DNA of 64,000 nucleotides from Butyrivibrio sp. LC3010 (GTDB taxonomy: Bacteria > Bacillota > Clostridia > Lachnospirales > Lachnospiraceae). Under the pieces are notes generated by a model, which worked only from the letters and a program-made list of their open reading frames with translations, was not told where the DNA came from and ran no database searches. The DNA is taken from assembly GCF_000424385.1 (NCBI RefSeq), contig NZ_AUJU01000005.1, forward strand, positions 1 through 64,000. Reading direction: 5' to 3'. The translations under genes and the position numbers were made by a program. Positions 31,462-41,138 of the stretch are shown here, one piece after another; positions within the stretch are counted from its first letter, which is position 1, and the number at the start of each line of letters is the position of its first letter.

Positions 31462-32559
31462 ATGGATTTAAACTTAAGAGATAAAAAAGATTGTAAATAT
31501 GACGCAGTTTCACTTGGAGAAGTAATGCTTAGATTTGATCCCGGTGAAGGACGTATTCGTACAGCCAGAGAATTTAAGGTTTGGGAAGGCGGCGGAGAGT
31601 ACAATGTTATCCGTGGTCTCAGAAGATGCTTTGGCATGGATACTGCGGTAATAACAGCGTTTGCTGATAATGAAGTAGGACACCTCGTAGAAGATTTCAT
31701 CATGCAGGGCGGCGTGGATACAAGACTTATCAATTGGAAAAAGACTGATGGAATCGGCAGAGAGTGCAGAAATGGTCTTAACTTTGTGGAGAGAGGCTTT
31801 GGCATAAGAGGTGCTCTTTCCTGCTCAGACAGAGCAAATACTGCAATCTCACAGGCTACTGATAAGGATTTCGATTTTGATTATATCTTTGGCGAGCTCG
31901 GAGTAAGATGGTTCCATACAGGCGGAATCTATGCGGCTCTTTCAGAGCAGTCAGCTGAGACAGTTGTTAAGGCGATTAAAACTGCAAAGAAATATGGCAC
32001 AGTAGTTTCCTATGACCTCAATTACAGAGCTTCTATGTGGTCTGCAATCGGCGGACAGAAAAAAGCCCAGGAGGTTAATAAGGAAATCGCAAAGTATGTG
32101 GATGTTATGATCGGAAATGAAGAAGACTTCACAGCCTGCCTTGGCTTCGAGATTGAAGGAAATGATGCTAATCTCAAGGAGCTGAATCTCGATGGATATA
32201 AGAAGATGATCGATGAGGCTGCTAAGGTTTATCCTAACTTCAAAGTAGTTGCCACAACTCTTAGAACAGTTAAGACTGCAACTGTAAATGACTGGTCAGC
32301 ACTTTGCTGGGCTGATGGTCAGATCTTCAAGGCTAAGGATTACAAGGGGCTTGAGATTCTCGACCGCGTAGGCGGCGGTGATTCATTTGCATCCGGACTT
32401 GTTTACGGACTTATGACAACCGGTGATGCAGCTAAGGCTGTTGAGTACGGAACAGCTCACGGAGCACTTGCAATGACAACTCCCGGTGATACAACAATGG
32501 CTACCTGTGCTGAGGTTGAGGCCATCATGGGCGGTGCAGGCGCAAGAGTTAAGAGATAA
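31462..32559 (+). CDS. kdgK: 2-keto-3-deoxygluconate kinase (PfkB family)
   Basis: A 365-aa ribokinase-fold kinase that phosphorylates KDG to KDPG, feeding eda. The N-terminal substrate motif is EGGGEYNVIRGLRR (near residue 40), and the C-terminal PfkB signature with the catalytic Asp is DRVGGGDSFASGLVYGL (near residue 305). ATG 31462 follows GAGGAG; the upstream GTG 31438 has no binding site. It is somewhat longer than E. coli KdgK (309 aa), as usual in clostridia. It is last in the cluster, with a terminator behind it. It is cytoplasmic. Confidence 0.92.
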   Translation: MDLNLRDKKDCKYDAVSLGEVMLRFDPGEGRIRTAREFKVWEGGGEYNVIRGLRRCFGMDTAVITAFADNEVGHLVEDFIMQGGVDTRLINWKKTDGIGRECRNGLNFVERGFGIRGALSCSDRANTAISQATDKDFDFDYIFGELGVRWFHTGGIYAALSEQSAETVVKAIKTAKKYGTVVSYDLNYRASMWSAIGGQKKAQEVNKEIAKYVDVMIGNEEDFTACLGFEIEGNDANLKELNLDGYKKMIDEAAKVYPNFKVVATTLRTVKTATVNDWSALCWADGQIFKAKDYKGLEILDRVGGGDSFASGLVYGLMTTGDAAKAVEYGTAHGALAMTTPGDTTMATCAEVEAIMGGAGARVKR

Positions 32560-32573
32560 GATCTTTATTATAG

Positions 32574-32608
32574 CTCCCGGTCGATGTTTATCGGCCGGGA
32601 GTATTTTG
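32574..32608 (+). terminator. Terminator after kdgK
   Basis: CTCCCGG pairs with CCGGGAG, with an inner TCGAT/ATCGG stem, followed by TATTTTGTT. It closes the hexuronate cluster. Confidence 0.85.
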
Positions 32609-32635
32609 TTATCGATAGCTTATTGAAATTCGGTA

Positions 32636-32688
32636 TTGATTTATAAATCATTATAGGGTATAGTCTTGTATACATGGAAAACGTTTTC
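32636..32688 (+). promoter_or_regulatory. Promoter and LacI-type operator of the GH13 gene
   Basis: The -35 is TTGATT (32636-32641), followed by a 17-bp spacer and the -10 TATAGT (32659-32664). A perfect 12-bp palindrome, GAAAACGTTTTC (32677-32688), lies just past the expected start point. This is the LacI/GalR (MalR-like) operator form with a central CG. Its position downstream of the start indicates repression until a maltodextrin-type inducer appears. Confidence 0.82.
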
Positions 32689-32702
32689 TTAAAGGAGACT
32701 AT

Positions 32703-34472
32703 ATGAATTTAAGTGCAATATACCATAGAATGTCAGAACAATACTGCTATCCCCTTGACCAGGATCAGCTGATAATCAATATTAAGACCGGATACGACGT
32801 TGATAAAGTATATATCTATCATGGAGATCCCTATGATGCGGGTATCATGGGTGGTAATGAGCGCTGGAGCGGTCATAAGGAAGAGATATATTTCAAAAAG
32901 AGATTAAAGGATCATATCTGGTGGACAACCACACTTCGTCCTGAGTATAAGAGATGTAAATATTATTTCGAGATTCATTCAGGTGATGAGTGCATCTATT
33001 ACTTTGAGGATGGATTCCTCACAGATGAGGAGATGAACCAGGAGGGGAAGACTCTTTCCTATTTCATAATGCCCTGGATGAATGCTGCAGATGTCTGCGA
33101 TACTCCTGCCTGGGTTAATGATACCGTGTGGTATCAGATTTTCCCTGAGAGATTCTGTAATGGAGATGAGAGCATTAATCCCACGAATGTTCTGGAGTGG
33201 CAGACCGGTAAGGTGGGCATGAAGGATTATTACGGAGGGGACATCAGAGGTATACGCGACAGGCTCTCATATTTGAAGGAGCTTGGAATAACAGGTATTT
33301 ACCTGAATCCTGTTTTTGAAGCCCACAGTAATCATAAGTATAATACTTTTGATTACAAGAAGGTGGATCCTGCCTTCGGAACTAATGATGATTTGAAGGC
33401 GCTGGTCAGAGAGGCACATGATGCAGGTATAAGGGTTATGCTGGATGCGGTTTTCAATCACACTGGAGCAGATCATCCCATGTGGCAGGATGTGCTGAAA
33501 AATGGAAAGGACTCTGAGTATGCGGACTGGTATATGGTAAACAAGTGGCCTGTGGAACAGGGACGCGATACCAGAGATGGAAGATATTATTCCTTTGCTT
33601 TTGCGGAGTACATGCCAAAGCTCAACACCAGTAATCAGGCTGTTCAGGATTATCTTTTGGATATCATCAGATTCTGGATTGAGGAATTTGACATAGATGG
33701 TCTTAGATTTGATGTTGGTAATGAGGTGTCTCACTCATTCTTAAAGGCAGTCAGATACATGACAAAGCGTATGAAGAGTGACTTTTACCTACTTGGTGAG
33801 ATATGGCATGATTCAGTATCATGGCTGAGGGGAGATGAGTATGACTCAGTAATGAATTATCCGCTTTCTACAGCTATAGCAGATTTCTGGGTTTATAAAA
33901 ACAGAGGTAAAGAGACTTTTGAATATGATATAAACAGATGCTTTACCATGTATTATTCTCAGGTAAACGATGTACTGTTTAATCTTCTGGATTCTCATGA
34001 CACTAACAGACTTTTTGAGAAGGCTGAGAAAAATGTAGATATATTCTATCAGCAGCTGGCTGTACTATTTACAATGCCGGGAAGTCCCTGCATATATTAC
34101 GGAACAGAAGTCATCATGGATGGAACATATGATCCTGATTGCCGCAGATGTATGCCCTGGGATGAGATAGATGCAGGAAAGAAATCAGCTGAGATTTCTG
34201 AAATAAAGAATCTTATTAATATGAGGAAAAGCCTGCAGGCTTGCAAGAGCAGGAATTTCCATTTCTCTGATGATATCGAAGAGAAAAGGGTAATAGAGTA
34301 TTTGAAGATTGGTGAAAATGAAAGCCTTCAGATTTATCTTAACTGTGAGGAAAAGCCTGTGCAGCTCGATATAAAGGATTTCTCAGATATTGTTTACTCA
34401 AGAAAATGGGAGATGGACACGGAAGATATTGGAACCTTGGGGGTAAATGGAATTCTTATATTAAGGCATTAA
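32703..34472 (+). CDS. GH13 neopullulanase/cyclomaltodextrinase-type alpha-glycosidase
   Basis: A 589-aa glycoside hydrolase of family 13, subfamily 20-like. The N-terminal 120 residues form a starch-binding-like beta domain (VDKVYIYHGDPYDAGIMGG, HIWWTTTLRPE). The catalytic barrel shows region I DAVFNHTG, region II DGLRFDVGNE (nucleophile Asp), region III LLGEIWHD (acid/base Glu) and region IV LLDSHDTNR. It hydrolyses alpha-1,4 and some alpha-1,6 bonds in maltodextrins. No signal peptide is present, so it acts on imported oligosaccharides in the cytoplasm. It is a single gene under its own LacI-type operator with RBS AAAGGAGA. Confidence 0.93.
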   Translation: MNLSAIYHRMSEQYCYPLDQDQLIINIKTGYDVDKVYIYHGDPYDAGIMGGNERWSGHKEEIYFKKRLKDHIWWTTTLRPEYKRCKYYFEIHSGDECIYYFEDGFLTDEEMNQEGKTLSYFIMPWMNAADVCDTPAWVNDTVWYQIFPERFCNGDESINPTNVLEWQTGKVGMKDYYGGDIRGIRDRLSYLKELGITGIYLNPVFEAHSNHKYNTFDYKKVDPAFGTNDDLKALVREAHDAGIRVMLDAVFNHTGADHPMWQDVLKNGKDSEYADWYMVNKWPVEQGRDTRDGRYYSFAFAEYMPKLNTSNQAVQDYLLDIIRFWIEEFDIDGLRFDVGNEVSHSFLKAVRYMTKRMKSDFYLLGEIWHDSVSWLRGDEYDSVMNYPLSTAIADFWVYKNRGKETFEYDINRCFTMYYSQVNDVLFNLLDSHDTNRLFEKAEKNVDIFYQQLAVLFTMPGSPCIYYGTEVIMDGTYDPDCRRCMPWDEIDAGKKSAEISEIKNLINMRKSLQACKSRNFHFSDDIEEKRVIEYLKIGENESLQIYLNCEEKPVQLDIKDFSDIVYSRKWEMDTEDIGTLGVNGILILRH

Positions 34473-34482
34473 GTATTTGGTG

Positions 34483-34516
34483 GCTGTCACGCTGGTTTTA
34501 GCGTGGCAGCGTTTTT
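34483..34516 (+). terminator. Terminator after the GH13 gene
   Basis: GCTGTCACGCT pairs with AGCGTGGCAGC (with G-T pairs), followed by GTTTTTAT. The T-run is also the start of a long inverted repeat. Confidence 0.88.
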
Positions 34517-34740
34517 ATATCATAGGAAATTTCTTTCCTATGATATAAAAACGCTCCGCGAGGATGCGCACTCGCGCGAAAGGAATATGTTGCATTCTGC
34601 AACCGCGCTCGGCGCGAGAATGTCGCAAGCGACATTCTTTTCTTACCATATAGGAAATTCCGTTGGATTTCCTATATGATAAAAAGCACTCCGTGGGATG
34701 CACAGCTAGCGCGTGGTTTTCACGATCTCGAGAAGGAGTA
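34511..34740. repeat. Intergenic inverted-repeat cluster
   Basis: The 380-bp gap before the MoxR gene holds nested palindromes. One has perfect 19-bp arms at 34511-34529 and 34534-34552. GAATGTCG/CGACATTC (34618-34637) has a CAAG loop. CATATAGGAAAT/ATTTCCTATATG lies at 34647-34658 and 34667-34678. CACTCCG-type and GGATGC-type strings are repeated around 34553 and 34687. It resembles a chromosomal interspersed repeat. The MoxR promoter (TATAATAAAG near 34790) follows. Confidence 0.7.
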
Positions 34741-34852
34741 AATATAAATTAAAATATTGATATTACGTTAACTTTTTTACAATATCTGCTATAATAAAGG
34801 GTGTTGTCTTGAATTGTTTTACTTAATGCAAAAAGAGGATTGGGGTCAGAGT

Positions 34853-35776
34853 ATGGGAAAAGTTGCGGTTTTATCTGAAAATATGAAAAAGAGAATAATA
34901 GGAAAGGATGACGTGATCAGAAAAGTCATCACAGTGCTGCTTGCAGGTGGACATGTTCTTCTTGAGGATGTTCCGGGGGTTGGTAAAACATCTCTTGCAA
35001 GAGCGCTTGCTGATTCTCTTTCCTGTAGTTTTGCCAGGATACAGTGCACTCCTGACACTATGCCGTCTGACATAACGGGCTTGTCTGTGTACAGTATGGA
35101 AAAGGGAGAATTCAAAGTTCTTCCGGGTCCCATAGTAAATCAGATAGTTCTTGCTGATGAGATCAACAGGACATCTCCAAAGACTCAGGCTGCTCTGCTT
35201 GAAGCCATGGAGGAGAGACAGGTTACCATAGATGGCAATTCAATTTCTATTCCCGAACCTTTCATGGTTATCGGTACGCAGAATCCCATGGAGATGGCAG
35301 GAACCTATCCGCTTCCGGAGGCGCAGCTTGACAGATTCATGATGAAGCTTTCTATAGGGTACCCTTCAAAGGACAGTTCAGTTCAAATTGCAGACGATTT
35401 TCTAAAAGGAATACTTCATGAGGAAACTCAGGCTGTACTTTCAGCTGAGGATATCATACAGATGAAGGAAGAAGCGGCTAAGGTTGAGATACATAAAGAC
35501 CTGGTGAATTATGCGGTAAACGTTGTCGAAGAGACGAGAAAACATCACAGTATAAAATGCGGGGCAAGCCCGAGAGCCCTGCTTGATCTTTTGAGAGCAT
35601 CCCAGGCAAGGGCATATCTTGACGAGCGTAATTACTGCATCCCGCTTGATGTTTTCGAGACTGCAAAGGATGTTTTGCCCCACAGACTGATATTATCAGC
35701 TGAGGCTAAGATGAATAAAATGTCACAGGAAACTGTAATGCTTCAAATACTTAATAATCATCCTGTTCCGCAGTAA
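34853..35776 (+). CDS. MoxR-family AAA+ ATPase
   Basis: A 307-aa AAA+ protein with Walker A DVPGVGKTSLA (near residue 41), Walker B IVLADEINRTSPKTQ (near residue 97), the MoxR signature ALLEAMEERQVTIDG, and sensor 1 VIGTQNPMEMAGTYPLPEAQLDRF-type (read as MVIGTQNPME and LPEAQLDRFMM). MoxR proteins remodel or mature partner complexes, here surely the DUF58 protein downstream. ATG 34853 is preferred, with GGGG upstream; ATG 34826 is possible but has no binding site. It is cytoplasmic. It is the first gene of a three-gene operon. Confidence 0.92.
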   Translation: MGKVAVLSENMKKRIIGKDDVIRKVITVLLAGGHVLLEDVPGVGKTSLARALADSLSCSFARIQCTPDTMPSDITGLSVYSMEKGEFKVLPGPIVNQIVLADEINRTSPKTQAALLEAMEERQVTIDGNSISIPEPFMVIGTQNPMEMAGTYPLPEAQLDRFMMKLSIGYPSKDSSVQIADDFLKGILHEETQAVLSAEDIIQMKEEAAKVEIHKDLVNYAVNVVEETRKHHSIKCGASPRALLDLLRASQARAYLDERNYCIPLDVFETAKDVLPHRLILSAEAKMNKMSQETVMLQILNNHPVPQ

Positions 35777-35788
35777 ACCGGTGTCGCT

Positions 35789-36853
35789 ATGAAAATCAAT
35801 TATAAAAGATTATTCATTTACCTGATTATTTTAATAGCATCTGTTGTCTGGGCATCATATATGGGTGGAACGCTGCCATATATGTGTCTTTTCACTATGC
35901 TTTTTTATCTGCCGTTATCTGTTATTTATATACTAGTCAGTAATTATTTTTTCCAGACCTATCAGGAGCTTCCGTCAAGAAGAGTAATGAAAAATGAGGA
36001 GCAGCCCTACGAGCTTGTAATCGAGGATGCAGGATTTTTCAGGATAAATGATGCAAGGCTGATAACAGAAGAAAATCTTGCAACCTCACTCCTTGATAGT
36101 GACAGGCTCATAAATCTTACTCCGGGAAAACGTGTGGTTATTAAGGGGAAGGTTAAATGCAGATATGCCGGTATCTATAATGTCGGCCTTGTAAATGTAT
36201 GTTTTTATGATCCCTTTTATATATACGGTGCTGTTTTTCAGATACCATCACCGTACAGAGTAACGGTTATGCCAATGATAACCGAAGTGGCCAATCGTGT
36301 GCTTGATTTTGAGAATCTAAAAAACAGCAGCAGAATCAGAAGTCTCGTATTAAAAGAACCTGTTCCGGGAAATGAGTTCAGACCCTATAAGCCCGGAGAC
36401 CCGCTAAAGAGTATTCACTGGAAAGCCAGTGCTTCTGCCGGGGAACTGATAAGCAGGATACCGGATACTCTTGAACTTAGAAGTGTTGTTATGGTGCTTG
36501 TTGCGGAGAACAGTATTTCGCAAAACAGTGATACGGATTTCATAAAAAGAAGGGATTATTTCCTGGAATTTGCAGTATCTGCAGCCTATTATTTTGCACA
36601 AAAGGGAGAGAGTATAAGGATTCTTTATCCCAGAGGTGAACTCAAGGACGTACAGGTTGCTTCACTGGATGGATTTTCAGAATTCTATGAGGACATATCC
36701 AAGGGCCCCTTTTATAACAGGGAGAAGGATATGGAAAAGCTAGAAGCACAAAGTGGGAGTATAGCTGAAAATGAGCAGGACAGTATCGTTATCACAGTCA
36801 GAGAACATGAATATGGAACAGAGCATTTTCTGGAAATCAGAAACAGCGATTGA
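35789..36853 (+). CDS. DUF58-domain membrane-anchored protein
   Basis: A 354-aa protein. Two N-terminal membrane spans lie near residues 8-24 and 27-50. An extracytoplasmic beta domain follows, and then the DUF58 signature KEPVPGNEFRPYKPGDPLKS then IHWKASA (near residues 190-216). DUF58 is a von Willebrand A-related domain, though the MIDAS residues are degenerate here. It partners MoxR in cell-envelope or secreted-protein maturation. It lies 13 nt behind moxR and overlaps the transglutaminase gene, as in the widespread MoxR-DUF58-transglutaminase operons. Confidence 0.9.
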   Translation: MKINYKRLFIYLIILIASVVWASYMGGTLPYMCLFTMLFYLPLSVIYILVSNYFFQTYQELPSRRVMKNEEQPYELVIEDAGFFRINDARLITEENLATSLLDSDRLINLTPGKRVVIKGKVKCRYAGIYNVGLVNVCFYDPFYIYGAVFQIPSPYRVTVMPMITEVANRVLDFENLKNSSRIRSLVLKEPVPGNEFRPYKPGDPLKSIHWKASASAGELISRIPDTLELRSVVMVLVAENSISQNSDTDFIKRRDYFLEFAVSAAYYFAQKGESIRILYPRGELKDVQVASLDGFSEFYEDISKGPFYNREKDMEKLEAQSGSIAENEQDSIVITVREHEYGTEHFLEIRNSD

Positions 36854-39230
36854 GCGAATTCTGCTTGTGAGCATCATCACGCTTATTTTAAAACCTGGAT
36901 TTTGGCCGGTTTTTATTGCATTTTATGTACTTTTCGAGGGCATTTTGCTGGTAGGGCGATTTATCAGCAGCAGTGGGCTTATTATAGGTGCACAGGTGGT
37001 AATAACAGGTGTGCTGTTAATGTTTTTTCATGATATTCCGGTTCTTTGGGCAGAGGAATCGGAGAACCTTTTGGAGAGCTGTGTTTCGTCCTTTGGAATA
37101 ATTGCTCTTGGGGCCTTTTTGGTTTATCTGGTACTTCATTTTATTTCGAAGGTGCCTGCATTTGTGGCATTTATTGTTTTGGTGGTGGATGTCATTACTG
37201 TTATCAGATTTATGTATGGATATTTGGATCTTAAGATTGTAATATCCTTTGCACTTATGCTTACCCTGATTGAAGGATGCAGGATCATCTGTCTGATTTC
37301 AGTAAGAAACAAGAAAAACACAGAGATACCGGGATTTAGTCTGAGCGAAATCGAGGATATCAGAGGAGATGAAGACTCCCCTGAGCCTCAACTGCATAAA
37401 GATGAAAACGGTAAAGGTAATAGTAGTCCGGAGATTTACAGATACAGATGGCTTGCTTTTTTTATTCTGCTTGAAGCATTGTTGTTTTTTATTCCAACAA
37501 GTGATAAGCCTATCGATTGGAGTGTTTTATATAGAATCGGGTATCAGATAAGAGATGGATTTGAAACTCTGGCTGAGAATACCGGCTACTATTTTTCAGG
37601 GATAGGCGATGGGATGTTATATCAAAGCGGGTACAGCGGACTTGGCAATGCTCCCGGAAGCCTGGCATCCAACAGCAGAGATGAAATATATGTTACGACA
37701 AAGGGCACTACTGACAGTCTTTATCTTACAGGAAAAATAATGTCAGGTGATGATAAAGACATTGTGGAGGATCTTGAAGGAAGGCGCCTTTTGAACTTTT
37801 TATATGCATTATATTCCCATGACATAGAAAGAGAAGAGGCTAAATGTTTTGGAAGAATTGAAAAAGCAACGATTGAGCTTGCCTACCTCAGAACGAAGGA
37901 TATAATCAGACCGGAAAACTGTCTCAGAATCGAGTATGGAAACAAGGATGAAAAGAATGATTCAGGGACGGAATTCAAGCGGATGCACAAAAAGGGTGAT
38001 AGCTATAATGTGATTTATATGAATATCGATTATGGCAGTCAGTATCTGGAAAAAATCATGAGGAGTCCAAAAGAGGTTCCGTGGCCAACCTATGCAGAGA
38101 TGGAGGAATATTGCGGACGGCTTTATGATTACCAGCTTAGCCGGAGTGTAAGTGAGAGGGATTATAATAAGTGGATTCAGGAGAATAATGATCTTAATAA
38201 ATATCTGGATGCAGGAGATATTGCAACTTCCAGAATGAAGGACTTATCTGAAGATATAACAGAGAATGCAGCGAGCAGCTATGATGCCTGCAGGGCTATT
38301 GAATCATACTTAAGGCAGTATAAATATTCAACTAAATTGCAGGGCCCGGAAGAGGGCGGAGTTAATAACGATAATTATGTAGACTCATTTTTGTTTGAAA
38401 CAGGAAAAGGATACTGTGTTCATTTTGCAAATTCCATGGTGGCACTTCTGAGATTATCAGGAATTCCCGCAAGATGTGTTGAAGGGTACTGTTATGCCTT
38501 TCCTGACACAGATTATGATAAATTTTCCATCACCGGAGACAGGGCGCACGTCTGGGTGGAAGCTTATATTGAAGGAATCGGCTGGGTACCTTTTGAACCC
38601 ACAGCAGTCAGAAGGACATCCATAGATACGGGATGGAATATAGTATTACCGGAAGAGGAAGAGATAACTCTTACGGAGGAAGTATCAGAAAAAGACAGCG
38701 AAATGTATATTCCCAAAATGCCTGAAAATCTGGAGGAAAACTCAGATCTTGAAGGCGATGAAAAAGCAGGTCAGAAGGAAAGACATGTTATTGATGTACT
38801 TGTTTTGCTGAAGACTCTGGGAACTATTCTGATAGGGCTTCTTTTATACGGAATAGTCATGATATTGGCAATAATCCTTGTGAGGGCACTAAGATACCAA
38901 GCCGCACCCTTGCCCGGAAAGCTTGAAAAAAACATGAAAGATATTCTGTTTTTCATGAACAGAGAGTTTGCAGAGCAGGGGAAGGAAATAAGGATGCTGG
39001 AGGACTACCTTCCTCTTATTCCGGAAGGAGAAAACGTACCGGGGGAGAGATTGGAGATAACAGATTTAAAGGCACTTTCAAGGCATACCTTTTCCGTATA
39101 CTACAGGCAGCGTTTCGCAGGGCAGGCTGCAAACGGTGTAGAAGTACGGGATGCGGAATATTTGCGCAAGTACCTGCTTACACGTTATTTAAAACATTTT
39201 ATGACTTCTTTCGGACGAAAGTGGAAATAG
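36771..39230 (+). CDS. Transglutaminase-like membrane protein (TgpA type)
   Basis: An 819-aa protein. About six membrane spans lie in residues 25-170 and one more near 225-245, then a long extracytoplasmic region. The transglutaminase core near residues 535-630 has the catalytic Cys in GKGYCVHFANSMVALLR, His in GDRAHVWVEAY and the acidic residue in GWVPFEPT, where Glu replaces the more usual Asp. A last membrane span lies near 665-705 and a cytoplasmic tail follows. It probably processes peptide or murein-linked substrates outside the cell. The start at 36771 overlaps the DUF58 gene by 83 nt; ATG 36807 or 36813 are alternatives. Confidence 0.88.
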   Translation: MSRTVSLSQSENMNMEQSIFWKSETAIERILLVSIITLILKPGFWPVFIAFYVLFEGILLVGRFISSSGLIIGAQVVITGVLLMFFHDIPVLWAEESENLLESCVSSFGIIALGAFLVYLVLHFISKVPAFVAFIVLVVDVITVIRFMYGYLDLKIVISFALMLTLIEGCRIICLISVRNKKNTEIPGFSLSEIEDIRGDEDSPEPQLHKDENGKGNSSPEIYRYRWLAFFILLEALLFFIPTSDKPIDWSVLYRIGYQIRDGFETLAENTGYYFSGIGDGMLYQSGYSGLGNAPGSLASNSRDEIYVTTKGTTDSLYLTGKIMSGDDKDIVEDLEGRRLLNFLYALYSHDIEREEAKCFGRIEKATIELAYLRTKDIIRPENCLRIEYGNKDEKNDSGTEFKRMHKKGDSYNVIYMNIDYGSQYLEKIMRSPKEVPWPTYAEMEEYCGRLYDYQLSRSVSERDYNKWIQENNDLNKYLDAGDIATSRMKDLSEDITENAASSYDACRAIESYLRQYKYSTKLQGPEEGGVNNDNYVDSFLFETGKGYCVHFANSMVALLRLSGIPARCVEGYCYAFPDTDYDKFSITGDRAHVWVEAYIEGIGWVPFEPTAVRRTSIDTGWNIVLPEEEEITLTEEVSEKDSEMYIPKMPENLEENSDLEGDEKAGQKERHVIDVLVLLKTLGTILIGLLLYGIVMILAIILVRALRYQAAPLPGKLEKNMKDILFFMNREFAEQGKEIRMLEDYLPLIPEGENVPGERLEITDLKALSRHTFSVYYRQRFAGQAANGVEVRDAEYLRKYLLTRYLKHFMTSFGRKWK

Positions 39231-39242
39231 ACTACAGGAATT

Positions 39243-40100
39243 CTATGACAAAGTCTGCTTAACATTTTGCCCGATAATTTCATCTATGTTGTTGATTGTG
39301 GCAAAGCAGTTGAAGTCTGCGAGTATGTCGCGGATCTGTTTTAGCTCATATTGACTTATTACAACGTAAAGAGCCTTGTTCTGCCCCGCGATATAGCCTT
39401 CTGTATTCCACTCGGTGCAGGTTCTGCCAAGCTCCTTGTAGATACGGTCCTTAATTGCGTTTATATCATCATGGGTAAAAATGATGCAGGCTCTTTGCGC
39501 GTCGAAGCCTTCTTCAACGCGGGTCATTACAACGGAAACCAGCACATAAGTCAGGATGGAATAAAGACCATTATTCCAGCCATATAAGAATCCGATTATC
39601 ATGTACAAAACTATATTGAACATCAGTACCTGACGTCCGACAGGCAGATGTATCCTGGGACTGAGGATAGAAGCGACTATCTCGGTTCCGTCAAGGCATC
39701 CGCCATAGCGCAGAATTATACCGACACCCACGCCCAGAATAAGTCCACCAAAAGTTACGGCAAGTAGATGCTCATTTGTAACAGCAGGAGTGGTCTCAAA
39801 GAAAGCAACGGCTATTGCGAATATAGTCATGGCATATATTGATCTGAATACGAAATGGGGTCCCTTTTTCTTCCATCCAAATAATAAAAACGGGATGTTG
39901 AGAACCCAGGTTAAAATACTTAGTTTGAAACCGGTAAAGTTGGCAATAATCATTGAAACACCGACTATTCCGCCATCGAAAATTCTGTTTGGTGCAAGAA
40001 AGTCTTCAATGGAAAATGCTGCAATAGTGGCACCTATTCCAATCATTGTGTAGCTGAAAATATCTTCTTTCAGGGTGTTGTTATCTCTGAATCCTGCCAA
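39243..40100 (-). CDS. YitT family membrane protein (DUF161/DUF2179)
   Basis: A 285-aa protein with five to six membrane spans (TMIGIGATIAAFSIEDFLAP; ILTWVLNIPFLLFG; LAVTFGGLILGVGVGIILRY; MFNIVLYMIIGFLYGW) and the family motif GGCLDGTEIVASIL. A C-terminal soluble DUF2179 domain starts near residue 205 (ACIIFTHDDINAIKDRIYKE). The function is unknown; a transport or small-ligand role is suspected. It converges with the transglutaminase operon, leaving only 12 nt. The RBS AGGAGG lies before its start. A second YitT gene is at 61071. Confidence 0.9.
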   Translation of the reverse strand: MAGFRDNNTLKEDIFSYTMIGIGATIAAFSIEDFLAPNRIFDGGIVGVSMIIANFTGFKLSILTWVLNIPFLLFGWKKKGPHFVFRSIYAMTIFAIAVAFFETTPAVTNEHLLAVTFGGLILGVGVGIILRYGGCLDGTEIVASILSPRIHLPVGRQVLMFNIVLYMIIGFLYGWNNGLYSILTYVLVSVVMTRVEEGFDAQRACIIFTHDDINAIKDRIYKELGRTCTEWNTEGYIAGQNKALYVVISQYELKQIRDILADFNCFATINNIDEIIGQNVKQTLS

Positions 40101-40223
40101 TTTAAATCCTCCTGTTTTTTATAGTTATATTCTGTTTGCGCTTAGAAATATATATAAATCCATTATAAAACCACACATATAACTGAAAAATAAAAAGAAT
40201 CTTAATTTTGATCAGTCTCAGCT

Positions 40224-40988
40224 CTAAAGTCCCTTGTACTGTACCGACAGGTATATGGAAAATCCTGCAAGACCGGCTGTTTCGGCCAGATGATAAATCA
40301 CGGATGTCCAGACAATTCCTATGGCTTTTCCCATAAAAAGAACTGTCTGCATCTGAAAAAGACCAAAGGCAAGTATGAAAATTACAACTATTGTAATAGA
40401 CATGAGTTTAAGGTAATTATCCTTTAGAAATATTCCCGTAGTGACGACACCAAGGACAAGGGAAGTCAGAATCTCCAGATACTTAAATCCGTGGGTCATA
40501 TTATAAAGAAGAACAAGTATTTCCTGTGAATCCTGAGGATTTATTGATAGTGCACCTGTGAGAATGCTTATAAAACGTCTATACATAATTGACGTGAAAA
40601 GATAGAGCATCTCTGAACCAATGAAAATAACGCTCCAAAGCTGAAGGAGCTTACTTATTGATGATGCTGTGAGGGATGGAAGATTGTTCTTGAAGTATTC
40701 AAGCTGTAAAATGCGCATAGCTTCTCTGTCTTCCTTTGGGATAACTCTGATATCATGATTCATCTGATTCCATGCGTGATAAAAAATAATGGCAATGGAA
40801 AAGATTTTTACAATAGAGCCGATAAACTGGACTGACCAGTAGGCGTTATTTAGCATATCCGGACTCAGGTTTTGAGATTTGCGCATGAAAAATCTGAACA
40901 GAGCTATGAACAAAGTCACAAGAATCTTTATTACTGCAACCATCAGAATTGATTTTGAGAGATAATGACGTGTTTTGTTCAGATACAT
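40224..40988 (-). CDS. Multi-span membrane protein of unknown function
   Basis: A 254-aa protein with roughly six hydrophobic segments (near residues 15-35, 50-70, 115-135, 165-190, 192-212 and 220-245). A charged cytoplasmic loop, MNHDIRVIPKEDREAMRILQ, lies near residue 80. I do not recognise the family. It is transcribed towards the YitT gene, 123 bp away, and divergently from the NSS-family symporter gene, with which it shares a 150-bp promoter region. Confidence 0.7.
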   Translation of the reverse strand: MYLNKTRHYLSKSILMVAVIKILVTLFIALFRFFMRKSQNLSPDMLNNAYWSVQFIGSIVKIFSIAIIFYHAWNQMNHDIRVIPKEDREAMRILQLEYFKNNLPSLTASSISKLLQLWSVIFIGSEMLYLFTSIMYRRFISILTGALSINPQDSQEILVLLYNMTHGFKYLEILTSLVLGVVTTGIFLKDNYLKLMSITIVVIFILAFGLFQMQTVLFMGKAIGIVWTSVIYHLAETAGLAGFSIYLSVQYKGL

Positions 40989-41138
40989 TTTTTATTCCCC
41001 CATAAATAATGATAGCGTAGAAAAGTATTTAAAATCAACTAAAATGTTCCTGCGTGATTATTGAAATATAAAAAATAAAATCCATTTTTATTTTTTTTTG
41101 ATATAATGTAGTGAATTTATTTTTCGGAGGTTTATATT

